NCBI GenBank assembly: GCA_035771165.1
Contig: JAWNZC010000314.1
Location: 6,687,001-6,751,000 of the forward strand
Length of the DNA: 64,000 nucleotides
Origin: Paragorgia papillata
Lineage: Eukaryota; Cnidaria; Anthozoa; Scleralcyonacea; Coralliidae
Reading direction: 5' to 3'
Positions 1-9,828 of this stretch are shown one piece after another. The translations under genes and the position numbers were made by a program. The notes under the pieces are model-generated. The model searched no databases. It had not been told where the DNA came from and saw nothing but the letters and a program-made list of their open reading frames with translations. The first letter of the stretch is position 1, and every line of letters starts with the position of its first letter.

Positions 1-780
1 GAGCCTGGTATCATTTTAGCCCATACTGTTGTTCATATTTCTAACACTTTAATCGAAACTTATACTCTTAGTTAGACCTCTTAGACCTTAGTTAGACTAT
101 AGATAAAAGCTATACAAGCACAAAGTCAATGCAGTTGTTTCATCGTTTGACTTTAGAAATTTTCCCACCAAACTTCAAATCAAATTATATAAAGAATGCA
201 TAAAACAAAACAAAACATAGAGTTTGAAGCTACACTGTAGAGGTTTTACTGAGCAATTTAATCTGTATTTACTAGCCAAACTTCTCTGAAATCATAGATA
301 CCTTAGTACACCTCAACTCATTTTCAATAAAATGTAATTCATGCTGCTACATCTAGAAAGAAACGTTACATCGCTCTTTTCGCGAAAAAGAAGCCGCCAT
401 CTTTTTTTCTGTTTTGGTCACTGATCTATATAGATCAGCGGTTTCGGTGCGCGCTTCCGCTGGCCAATAGTAACGTCAACTGTTGAACCCCGGCGATTTT
501 TAGCCCTTTATTCGTGTCCGGCGTGCAAACCAAGAAAAGCTATAATTTCGAAATACTTCATCCCAAGGTTAAAGTATTGTAATATTAATGAATTACGAGT
601 CGTGTCCCTTCCTTGAAATGCAGGTAAATAATCTGGTACTGCCACTATCTTGTACGGAAATAGAAGATAACTTAAAGCAAGCACTTCAGAAAACTCCCAA
701 AATAGCCGTATTATCGTCATCTTTGCACGCTTGCTTCCATTGAACGCATATGATTAAAATTTAATATTAATTTCTGAGTC
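1..780. other. AT-rich non-coding stretch with an 18-bp palindrome
   Basis: No reading frame here has recognisable protein content. The only structured element seen is a perfect palindrome, CTGATCTATATAGATCAG, at 421-438, followed by a GC-richer patch to about 500. Function unknown. Confidence 0.5.
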
Positions 781-877
781 ACGAAAAAATTGTTGCACGA
801 CATAAAAAATTGTTGCGCGACATAAAAAATTGTTGCACGACATAAAAAATTGTTGCGCGACATAAAAAAATTGTTGT
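781..877. repeat. 20-bp tandem repeat, about 4.9 copies
   Basis: The unit is CATAAAAAATTGTTGCACGA, alternating with a version carrying GCGCGA in place of GCACGA. It repeats in register at 781, 801, 821, 841 and 861. The alternation suggests that a two-unit, 40-bp block was the last thing duplicated. Confidence 0.9.
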
Positions 878-2716
878 ATGCTATCATGTCCCTTATGGGG
901 CTCCGTAGATTGTCGTTGTCTGTGATATTAACGTTGGCTGTTGGCGTAAAAGTTTGGATTAGCTTATTGACTAGGCGACGGGGAAAACCGTTCCAAGAAG
1001 CAAATTTGGCGATGTTTTTTAGCTCAATGTGGAGTAAATCATAAGTGTTGAATATTTTGTGCGCGCGATACAGAAGTAGCCTGCATGAACAGCAGGGAAT
1101 TTTGTCTGCGCATGCGTCGCGCGAGTTGTCGTGGGGAGTCAGGGGGGAAAGTACTTGTTTCCATCTATCAAACTGACATGACGTCATTTTCTCCTTTCTT
1201 TTCCTCTTTTTTTTTTGAGTTAAAATTATAATTTTTTTAGGGTCAGGGTTATTTTTGTGTTTAGGATTAGATTTTTGGTGGTGGGGGAAGAAGTATTTCG
1301 AAATTTGTTGATGATATTTTTGCTAAAATAGTGTAATGTCAGTTTGGCAGTTGGAAACAAGTGCCGACCGAGTCAGGGGACTTCAAAAACATAAACAAAG
1401 ATGGCGGTAAAATTCCCCCCCCCCCCCCCCCCCCCCCAACGGCTTGTGAAAGGACACTGGAAACAGTCAGAAGCAGCCTCCCACAACGTGAAGAAATAGA
1501 AAGATATTTTAGTGAATCGTACGATATTAAATTGGGTGACAACGACTTGAGTACGTTGTGGTCAACATGTTACATGCCGTGGCTTCAAATGCACCCAGTT
1601 TAATTGAGCTCAAAGCCCCATTTCTACAATTTTTAGAAAAAAGTGTCGTTAAAATTATTTTAAGAAAATCAACTAAAGACTGACAATCGGCAAAAATATT
1701 TTGAGGCTATAGGGTATATTTTGCAGAAATTGACAATATTTGCATGTCGTCGCCGCAATGAAATTAGTAGCGTGAGCATGTCAAACATTATTGTAAGATC
1801 TGAGTGAGACAAAACAACTGATTATATATTTCTATGTACGAACGGAATTATACATAAATTTAGCACAACGACGTTCAACGTTGTGGCAGTTAAGAGGTCT
1901 TGCTCGACATAAGACAGAATTTGAGTACGTTTTAAAGATTTCAGAATTCTCTGCACCAAAGATTTTCAAACATTTATTATTTGTGCGCCAAAAAACTAGA
2001 AAGCTTGGACCAAAAAAAAACTGCACCATAACTATGAGCTTGTTAATCTGCGCCAAAAACGTGCGCCAAAATTTTTGAGGTAAATGCTCTGCGCCAAAGA
2101 TCTTTGTCAAATACCCCCTCAAATTCAGTTTGGCCACTAACTAGTAAACAAGTCGGCGGATGAAAGGAATAAATACATAATTTACCCACTTTCCCCAATT
2201 TTCCCATTACGAAATACCTCTCAGATAACAAAAGCAGTAATGGCATAAAATGAAACCAGCATTTAAATTTTGGGGAAGAAGGCAGATTTTGAGTTATAGT
2301 CGATCGAACAACATTCGCTATCAATTTGACTCCAATGCGGCTGGCTTCTTCGTACCATCACTTCATCTTCGATATATCCACTAAGTGAATCTTGAAGATA
2401 TCTTGGTCGTCATACCTTCTCCACATTTTCAAAATTTCGCCACAGACTATACAAAAAACGCGATATTTTTTAACAGCGTAGACAAAATTCCATGCTGCTG
2501 CCTGCGTGTAGACCCGCCTGCTTCCCGCGTGGCCATTTGTAAGCGGGATTTAATCCTCGCGCAATTCTCGCGTGGAGTATGGGGCGAGGTATATGAAATG
2601 CGGCGATGGTTCATTCACGAATGCATTCGCCATTCGCAGTCTGTGATTTCGTCTCGTATTTCGCTGTGTTGTCTGCTCAAGAAGCAAGGAACCCTCAGAA
2701 AGAGAAGGTGCTGCTA
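878..2716. other. Non-coding stretch with a C23 homopolymer
   Basis: There is a C-homopolymer of 23 bases at 1415-1437. Reading frames across it yield only proline or glycine runs. Around 1950-2095 the short motif TGCGCCAAA or TGCACCAAA recurs several times at irregular spacing. No gene can be supported. Confidence 0.45.
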
Positions 2717-3045
2717 TTTGAACTTCGAAGAAGGAGAGTTTGAGGGAAGTACCTTCTTCGTATCTTGGTAAGTATTTAAATATTTCCTAAACACAAACAC
2801 TCGAGTGAATTATTATTAAGTACGCTTCTTCCCAATAAGCTCCTCTATTTCGGTTGCTCATATATCGAGAAAGGGCCCATTTTTGTTCAAGGTCGAAGGA
2901 GAGTTTGAAGACGACGAAGGCGCCTTTTCTTCTTCGTATCTTTGTAAGTTGAACTAATAATGCTTTCTTTACTTCCTACACTTCATTATGAAGTTATTTA
3001 ACGCAAATATTCGAGTGAGTAAAGTGTATTTTCTCGAGTCCGTCG
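2717..3045. repeat. Diverged ~170-bp tandem duplication
   Basis: GAAGGAGAGTTTGA followed by an inverted CTTCTTCGTATCTT and a GTAAGT-like sequence occurs at about 2730-2778 and again at about 2896-2950. Each copy is followed by a motif resembling CTCGAGTGA. Within each copy GAAGAAGG pairs with CCTTCTTC, so each could fold into a hairpin. A reading frame of 128 codons (2385-2771) crosses the first copy but matches no family I know. Confidence 0.5.
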
Positions 3046-3300
3046 AGATGTCATGCCGCCATGTGCTCGCTCTGACAGACAGTTCAACACTGAACTGACC
3101 TCGTGAAGATGAAAGCACAAGGAAATATGGTTGAAATTCAATTCATTTGTCTTCTTAAAGTAATTAAGCTCATTGTTGTTTCAATTTAGAAGCTTTTTTA
3201 ATTTAGTTTACGACATTTTAACGAGTTTTAATTTACTCAAATACTCCTGATCATGAACTGAAATCTTGACAAATACGTCCTCACGTCAGAGACGTAGCCA

Positions 3301-3442
3301 CGGGGGGGGGGGGGGGGGGGGTGGGGGGGGGGAGGGTGGGGGGTGTGGGTGGGGGGGGGGGGGTGGGGGGGGGGGTGGGGGGGGGGGGGGGGGGTGGGGT
3401 GGGGGGGGGGGGGGGGGGGGGTGGGGGGGGGGGGGGGGGGGG
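3301..3442. repeat. ~140-bp G tract with scattered T and A
   Basis: Almost pure guanine interrupted by single T or A residues, giving many G-runs able to form quadruplexes. Poly-glycine frames over it are artefacts of composition. Such a tract is error-prone in sequencing, so its length is uncertain. Confidence 0.9.
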
Positions 3443-4388
3443 TCTGTCTGGTCTATAGTTTGGAAGTCTGGTCTATAGTTTTGAGTCTGGTCTATAGTTT
3501 TGAAGTCTGGTTTATATTTTTGAAGTCTGGTCTATAGTTTTGAAGTCTGGTCTATAGTTTTGAAGTCTGGTTTATAGTCTTGAAGTCTGGTCTATAGTTT
3601 TGAAGTCTGGTCTATAGTTTTGAAGTCTGGTCTATAGTTTTGAAGTCTGGTCTATAGTTTTGAAGTCTGGTCTATAGTTTTGAAGTCTGGTTTATAGTTT
3701 TGAAGTCTGGTCTATAGTTTTGAAGTCTCATGGTCTATAGTTTTGAAGTCTAGTCTATAGTTTTGAAGTCTGGTCTATAGTTTTGAAGTCTGGTCTATAG
3801 TTTTGAAGAGTCTGGTCTATAGTTTTGAAGTCTGGTCTATAGTTTTAAAGTCTGGTCTATAGTTTTAAAGTCTGGTCTATAGTTTTGAAGTCTGGTCTAT
3901 AGTTTTGAAGTGTGGTCTATAGTTTTGAAGTCTGGTCTATAGTTTTGAAGTCTGGTTTATAGTTTTGAAGTCTGGTCTATAGTTTTGAAGTCTGGTCTAT
4001 AGTTTTGAAGTCTGGTCTATAGTTTTGAAGTCTGGTCTATAGTTTTGAAGTCTGGTCTATAGTTTTGAAGTCTGGTCTATAGTTTTGAAGAGTCTGGTCT
4101 ATAGTTTTGAAGTCTGGTCTATAGTTTTGAAGTCTGGTCTATAGTTTTGAAGTCTGGTCTATAGTTTTGAAGTCTGGTCTGTAGTTTTGAAGTCTGGTCT
4201 ATAGTTTTGAAGTCTGGTCTGTAGTTTTGAAGTCTGGTCTATAGTTTTGAAGTCTGGTCTATAGTTTTGAAGTCTGGTCTATAGTTTTGAAGTCTGGTCT
4301 ATAGTTTTGAAGTCTGGTTTCTAGTTTTGAAGTCTGGTCTATAGTTTTGAAGTCTGGTCTATAGTTTTGAAGTCTGGTCTATAATTTG
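3443..4388. repeat. 20-bp minisatellite, about 47 copies
   Basis: The unit TCTGGTCTATAGTTTTGAAG repeats without spacers from the end of the G tract. Variants include CTGTAG for CTATAG near 4178 and 4220, TTTATAG, and 2-bp (GA) insertions near 3807 and 4089. Unit length is constant at 20 bp elsewhere. The array is highly homogeneous, which suggests recent expansion. It is not a CRISPR array because the copies are contiguous. Confidence 0.97.
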
Positions 4389-5136
4389 TTGGATAATTTT
4401 TGTTGTCCATATACACTTGGTATGTTGCAACTTTTTAATATATATCTTATAATAATTTGAATTATGTTTTTCTTGTACTGTAGGAGGATTATTTTTAAAT
4501 GTTAAAATGGAAAGGATAAAGAAGCTTATTTAACCATGTATGGACAAGCATTATAATGTATGGACAAGCATAAATGGATCACAAAAAGAGGTAACACGGC
4601 TGTACTGCAAGGTAAAATTCTACATTGATTGTATGGTTTTCTTATATATTCATTAGTGTTGAAAGTCAGCATTATTTAAGCTTCCTAATTGGTGGTCTGA
4701 TTGAATAAGTGATCAGAATCATCAGATCAAGTTTTTTTGTCTATATTGCCCTGTTTGAGAGTGCTGATTTTTCGTGATTAGCTCATCTCTACATAAAAAT
4801 TACTACAACCAGGTCAAAAACTTCAGTGGTAAATTAGTGCAGGGCGATTCTCCTGTAACGTGTGTGACATTCAGACAACATTTTGGCTGTTTGTCGAGGC
4901 GTCACACTTTACAAATGTTTTGGGTCAGATTCATTATAGGATATTTATTGAGTCATGGGTACGTCTATTAGTATGCATGGATAACAAAATTTTTACATTT
5001 GACTTCTTAGAGATATGAATGCAAATATGGTGTGTCACGTGTGTGACTCACAAAAATGATTGTTTGTCAAGTTTTCATTCCCAAAAGTCTGTGAGCTTTG
5101 AAAGAATAGAAAAATGTAAACCACACAAAAGATTGC
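4389..5136. other. AT-rich non-coding stretch, CACGTG motif at its end
   Basis: No gene supported. A short duplication of ATGTATGGACAAGCAT occurs at about 4535 and 4556. At 5031-5049 there is GTGTCACGTGTGTGACT, the same palindrome-like motif found at 8694-8728, 9379-9389 and 18970-19005. Confidence 0.4.
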
Positions 5137-5724
5137 ACCGTATTTTCTGGGTGATAACCCGCATGGCGTATAACCCACACAGCAACAAAAATGTCAAGTT
5201 TGGAAAAATAAATCGGTGTATTACCTGCACCATCGGATAACCCGCAGCTGCTAATAATAGGTTTGGGACCACAAAATTTTAAAAAAGTACAGTACCGGTA
5301 GTTGACAAAAATTATTACCGTAGTGCCGCGGGTAAGCGCCCACCCCCACGATGTATTACAATTTTCTTAAAAAGGGGGGTGGGCGCTTACTCGGAGCACG
5401 CAAAAAAAGAACGCAAATTTTATGCCTATAAAATGAAACAACATTGAAACTGAGTATCTTACTTTAATATAATAATGAAACAAACAAACTAAACTATAGA
5501 TTACAAATCCTGTTCATCAAAGCCGTCAAACTCTAAGTCTGAATCATCTGACTCAAATATTATGTCGCCAAGTTCTCCGCGTAAATTGTCTCCATCTAAC
5601 GCGGGAAAGTTATCGGAAACAAGATCGTCTTCAGTTCCGTCTAGTTTGTTGGAAATCCCGCACGTGAGAAAAGAATTTGTAATTGATTCTTCTTTGACAT
5701 TTTCCCACGCTCGGCTCACCCAGT

Positions 5725-6743
5725 CAGACCTGGGCATAAGAATTTTTGCAGGTGTGCGACGGATTGCGCGCCTCACTTTAATGAATACGCTAATAGGGGT
5801 CGTAGAGACCAGAAAACAAGTTTTAATAGCATTGGAATTGAAACAAAATCAGCAGTAACTTATGAATTGAAACAAAAACATTTTTAAACATAAACTTAAA
5901 AGTCAATGTCAAGATCAACATCGCTGCCTAAGCCTTCCATTTCGCTGTCGGATGAGCTTGGCGACGTACTACTCTCAATGTTTACTGTGCCTTCCTCCAA
6001 CCGCCTCCGCTTTGTTGATGGGATGTCTTCATCCACGGTGCTGGTTGCGCTTTGAACTTTGTGCCTTTTCTTCATGTAGATTTCAACAGCACGATTTATA
6101 ATTTCTTTGCGCTCGTTCGTCGACCACGCTTTATCATTTCCTTTGATGATCATTAAATCTTCCATTGTCTCATGCTTCATGCTCAATCGTGTTGTATTAC
6201 ATTGGGAGACATGTGTTTCAAAACATGTTTAAATATTTTCTGTTCGCTCGATTTAAATAGATTTTATATCGAAATGATCGCTTGAATTTGCCGAATCCAG
6301 CACTATAGGTTTTGTCCACCGAAAGTATTTAGATCCGTTGTTATTCGAATATTTACTCTATATGTCCAACAGGGAACTTTGAAATGATGCCGTGAACAAC
6401 GAAGTTCGCAATCTCGCAAGTTCGTTTCGAAGTTCGCAACTTGATTGGCTACTACGTAATGAATTTGCGAAGTTCGTCGCCAACTTCGGAAATAACGAAC
6501 AAACTTTGGAACACAATCGGCAAAAGTTATGTGAAATCCTCTGTAAATAGTCTAAAGAATATTACTCAAATCGTTTCAATTCACGTATTATAAAATTTTT
6601 GTCTGGTGTCAAAATGGTGCGAGGCGCGCGATTTCATGTTCTTAGAACAAACGAGGTGCGTGGCAAAACGCGCATCTCGATGATTTGAGGCGCATGCCGA
6701 GGCACGCGCGCGCGCGATCGCGCGCCTCAAACGGCCAGGTCTG
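5725..6743. mobile_element. Nested 1,019-bp transposon with 5-bp target duplication
   Basis: It is bounded by CAGACCTGG (5725-5733) and CCAGGTCTG (6735-6743), with CCAGT directly repeated at 5720-5724 and 6744-6748. Removing the element and one CCAGT rejoins the Tigger transposase exactly in frame as ..INWVSRAW.., which proves the insertion. GAGGCGCGC blocks in both orientations lie just inside the ends (about 5766, 6616, 6678 and 6716). A 5-bp duplication with CAG...CTG ends recalls the hAT-like elements elsewhere in this window, but the 9-bp end sequence differs and the superfamily is unassigned. Confidence 0.88.
5896..6186 (-). CDS. Hypothetical 96-residue protein of the nested element
   Basis: ATG to stop lies wholly inside the nested element. 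The first half is predicted helical and basic (KGNDKAWSTNERKEIINRAV). A nuclear-localisation-like STKRRRLEEG follows near residue 65, then a Ser-rich acidic tail ending in DVDLDIDF. The acidic tail resembles in style the carboxyl tail of the surrounding Tigger transposase, but no family match is recognised. It could be a truncated transposase end, an accessory protein, or a chance frame. Confidence 0.4.
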   Translation of the reverse strand: MSMKHETMEDLMIIKGNDKAWSTNERKEIINRAVEIYMKKRHKVQSATSTVDEDIPSTKRRRLEEGTVNIESSTSPSSSDSEMEGLGSDVDLDIDF

Positions 6744-8177
6744 CCAGTTGATGACATTTTGGCGTGTTGGTTGTCGTAGATTTCCATTCGCGTTTCTCTC
6801 AGTGGTCTTCATCCATTCCACCCATTGTGCACGCAAAAGATCTTTAAATGGCTTGTTGATAGAGACATCGAGAGGCTGAGCGAGAGATGTGCAGCCAGCT
6901 GGAATATATACCAAGTCAGTTGACATTTCATCTGCAATTTCCCGAACTTCCTGACTCATATGAGGTCTGTAGTGATCCAAGGCTAGCAAACGGCGAACTT
7001 CATCGTCTTCTGCCAGTTCTGGATCTCTCCACACTCTGCGAAATCACTTCATCACTTCATCTTTCATCATCCAACCGTTCAGCGTTGCACTTATTTTTAC
7101 ATTGTGCGGAAGGTTGAGCTGACGAATAACACGAGGACCAAGCTGCCCGTTTCGCTCTTTAAAAATTATATAGGCTGGCAGTTTTTGGCCATTGGCACAG
7201 ACACAGAGGGCAACCGTGCAACCCTTCTTCGACGCTCCAGTACTTGCTATTCTGATAGTCGTTTCTCCGCGAACAGTGTTAGTTCTATTCGGGACAGAAT
7301 CGAAACGTACCATTGTCTGATCCATGTTATAAATGTTTTGTAAAGTATGGTCGTTGCGTTGGCGAAGATGAATTATTGAGCGTCGAAATGCAAGCAACTG
7401 GTCAAGGTAGTCTTCTGGCGCTTTTTGTGAGACATTTGTTCCATGTCTTATACCAACATGATATCTTCTCTTCCATCGATGAAGCCAACCACGACTTGCT
7501 TTGAAACCGTCGATGTTTTGTTCAGCAGCATACATCTTTGCTTTTTCCATCAGCATAATGTTCGACAAGCATCTCCCTTCTTCTCTTTCACTTAGCAAAA
7601 ACTCGAATAGAAGATTGTCGATTTCTGGTACCTTTGGGCTGGCGCCGTCATGTAGTTTTGTTTTCTTTCTCGAAGAGCCAACGTTGTTTAATAACAGATT
7701 ATCGTAACAAGAATTCCACTCTCGTACCCTCTTACGATCGATACTAAACTCTCGCGCAGTTTGTGAAACATTGTGCCCATTTTGCCTATGCCACTCTACA
7801 ACGTTTACTTTCCATTCGACACTGTATTGTTTCAACTTTCGCGGCATGGTTGCTGTTTATAAACATTTTCCCCAGAGTGACCGGATCAAAATGTGTTAAT
7901 TCTCATTGGTTAATTTAGGCGGACCTCTGCGAACACATAGGTGTAATCAGTTGCAGTGAGAAAATGTCTAAAAATAGCGCGTTTTGACAGCTCGGCCCTC
8001 GAATAGAATAAGCCCGAAAAATTACTTTTGTCGTAAATAGGGGGGCGGGCGCTTGCTCGGACGTGGGCGCTTACCCGCGGCACTACTGTAAGATTAAAAG
8101 TAAAGTAGCTAATATTGGAGAAGATGTGCAAATAAGCCATGCATACAAGTACCTAAAATCCTAAATGTCAACTTAAA

Positions 8178-8387
8178 CTAAAATCCCTCGCACTCTTCGT
8201 CCTCACTGTCACTGTTAAAAAGCGCTAAGACATCTGCAGGAAGATTTGATGCCCAGCGCTCAACGTTGTCATCGTCGAGGGAGTCATCACTTTCAAGATC
8301 AAAGCCATCATTTCCAGCCTTTCTAAAACCATTTGTGATCACTGTCACCGGTAAATAAAAGCCACAGAAGGTTGTCCCTTTCATCAT
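8178..8387 (-). pseudogene. Carboxyl-terminal remnant of a second pogo-type transposase
   Basis: The 69-codon frame contains ITNGFRKAGNDGF followed by an acidic tail (LESDDSLDDDN, SDSEDEECEGF). This is the usual ending of Tigger/pogo transposases: a SI.NSF.KCGI-like helix, then an acidic stretch. Only ~225 bp separate it from the right end of the outer element, so the DNA-binding and catalytic parts are missing. It most likely belongs to the outer element at 5137-8612 rather than to the inner Tigger. Confidence 0.6.
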
Positions 8388-8616
8388 GTTATGGGATTGT
8401 AACTGTTTTGAAATGTCACTTTGATAACCAGAGGTGTTTTGATAACAATCTCTAACATTGCAAGATGAAAGTAGAATCCTTAGTCTCCGGTCTTCGTGAT
8501 CGCGTCGTCTTAAGAATTCAACAGATCACCCGCACCCCCCTATTACTCGCACCAATTATGTTTCCTAGCAAAATTAAGAGATAACCCGCGGGTTGTTACC
8601 CAGAAAATATGGTAGT

Positions 8617-8765
8617 AGTCAATAATGTACTATATCCAAATATACTTTTCTGTGTATATTGAAAACTTAAGAATTACGAGAAGGTTATTTATGTGTCACG
8701 TGTGACAGCTGTGTCACGTGTGTGACTGCATGTGAAATATAGAAGAGAAAAGATTGTTTTCAAGA
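8617..8765. repeat. Host repeat, copy 1, with CACGTG palindromes
   Basis: Almost identical to 18896-19040: both begin GTCAATAATGTACTATATCC and include GTGTCACGTGTGACAGC followed by a second TCACGTGTGTGA. In each copy a pogo-type transposon ends within a few bases of the same position. CACGTG is an E-box core, but no promoter activity can be claimed from sequence alone. Confidence 0.85.
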
Positions 8766-8978
8766 TCCAAAATTATTTTAACAGCGAATATTTTTAGTGG
8801 CAAGTGATCTGTGAATGCTTACCTCAAACCGAGCTAATAAAAATCAGAAAGAGATGTCACAGTTTAAACAACAAGTATAGTTATATTTTAACTCAAACTA
8901 AAAAGTAACATTTTTTGAAAAGTAACAAACTTAGAGTCAAATCAGAGCTATCGTACAGTCTAAATGTTTTTCATCAGT

Positions 8979-9256
8979 TCACCCAAACGTCGAGCATAAT
9001 TTGGCGATAGAGGCAAAATGCCGGTTGGAGACATGAGTTGGGATCTCAGTCAGCACAGCCAAAATTTCATTTCTTGGCACAACTTCAGTGTCAATACTCT
9101 TGCCAGCTTGATACCAGATGAACTTGTTGTTAGCAACGGGTTTCATAAAAGAAACTGACGCTGAAATCAGTTTATCGGGTGAAACTGAATCAACAGTTGC
9201 TGGCCACCACTGATCATCGTAGATGACAGCAACCCAGTCACCTGCAACAACATCAA
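8979..9256 (-). CDS. Terminal exon with SH3/Tudor-like GDWVAVIYDDQWWPATV segment
   Basis: Reading from a CAG acceptor at about 9257, the frame gives VAGDWVAVIYDDQWWPATV, then SVSFMKPVANNKFIWY and EIPTHVSNRHFASIAKL, and ends at TGA 8979-8981. The DWVAV.YDD.W.PA.V pattern is a recurring carboxyl-terminal module of uncharacterised, probably transposon-related proteins in invertebrates and fish, with a predicted SH3-like barrel. The upstream exon is not recognised. Whether it is host or element derived is open. Confidence 0.6.
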
Positions 9257-9407
9257 CTGGTATGTGTATATTATCTACTATACAACAGAGTTAAGGCATG
9301 TAAGAACAAGGAAGTATTTTTAAGACTTAAATCTAACCAGACCAATCATACAGTTTGCATGTATATGTACTGGCAACTGTCACACACGTGACAAATTGTG
9401 TAACGTG

Positions 9408-9606
9408 CGTGTACTACATGGAAAAACTACACGCACTGTGAGTGTACTACACGGAAAAACTACACGCACTGTGAGTGTACTACACGGAAAAACTACACGC
9501 ACTGTGAGTGTACTACACGGAAAAACTACAGGCACTGTGAGTGTACTACACGGAAAAACTACACGCACTGTGAGTGTACTACACGGAAAAACTACACGTA
9601 CCGTGG
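9408..9606. repeat. 33-bp minisatellite, six copies
   Basis: The unit begins GTGTACTACACGGAAAAACT and ends ACACGCACTGTGA. It is 33 bp, so it is open in several frames and produces an artefactual 11-residue repeat on both strands. A copy near 9520 has GGCACT for CGCACT. No evidence of translation. Confidence 0.95.
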
Positions 9607-9828
9607 GTGTATTTCAATCAAATCGAACCATACGTTTCTCTCTGACGAAGGGCCTTCGCTCGATCACTAAGTTCTCTGTTTCGGCAGTTTACCTTACCTT
9701 GTTATATTCCGATTTATACTTGTTGCAAAAGAATCAAGTATTTGCGTTTGCACATGGAATTGAATTGTTTATTGTCAGGTATGATCTCCAATATATAAAG
9801 AGCGAAAGGGCTTCGATGCTACAGATTC

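Larger units (their letters stand above)
5501..7847 (-). pseudogene. Tigger-like DDE transposase, one nonsense codon and one nested insertion
   Basis: Reading starts at ATG 7847. Residues ~5-55 form a Psq-type helix-turn-helix (SQTAREFSIDRKRVREW) and ~75-135 a CENP-B-like DNA-binding region (SRGWLHRWKRRY). The DDE_1 core begins with the first catalytic Asp in YNMDQT (residue 176). A TGA at 7044-7046 stops the frame, and the same frame then continues in phase through LALDHYRPH (second Asp) and QPLDVSINKPFK (third Asp) to about 6749. The rest of the protein, starting WVSRAWENV and ending in an acidic tail DDSDLEFDGF, lies at 5501-5719 beyond the nested element. The stop most simply reflects a Trp codon mutated to TGA. 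The transposase is therefore dead, although all three Asp positions are still visible. Confidence 0.9.
5318..8088 (-). mobile_element. Tigger/pogo-like DNA transposon
   Basis: The inverted ends are CCGTAGTGCCGCGGGTAAG (left) and CAGTAGTGCCGCGGGTAAG (right, on the opposite strand), flanked by TA at 5316-5317 and 8089-8090, as expected for Tc1/mariner/pogo insertion. Behind each end a second GGGCGCTTAC or GGGCGCTTGC block repeats in inverted orientation (5331-5398; 8041-8078), giving compound ends. It contains one transposase gene on the minus strand and a nested 1,019-bp element. Length is 2,771 bp, or about 1.75 kb without the nested insert, which is shorter than many Tigger elements. Confidence 0.9.
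5137..8612 (-). mobile_element. Outer pogo-type element remnant (host of the Tigger insertion)
   Basis: The left end has CCGTATTTTCTGGGT followed by GATAACCCGC near 5137-5161. The inverted counterpart, CCATATTTTCTGGGT followed by AACAACCCGC, lies at 8587-8612 on the other strand. Internal GATAACCCGC motifs recur near 5227 and 8580. The only coding remnant between these ends that does not belong to the inner element is the acidic carboxyl-terminal piece at 8178-8387. The element is therefore an internally deleted derivative. Its outer limits are approximate, because the left flank shows no clear TA duplication. Confidence 0.6.

Noticed and set aside
1361..1603. Proline-rich 80-codon frame
   Set aside because: Frame depends on a C23 homopolymer of uncertain length; the downstream part matches nothing known to me.
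2385..2771. 128-codon plus-strand frame
   Set aside because: No recognised domain and composition like the surroundings; it only happens to cross the 2.7 kb duplication.
3266..3537. Open frames giving poly-glycine proteins
   Set aside because: They are translations of the G tract and the minisatellite; no start context, no domain.
3443..4388. Possible CRISPR array
   Set aside because: Units are contiguous with no spacers and the genome is eukaryotic.
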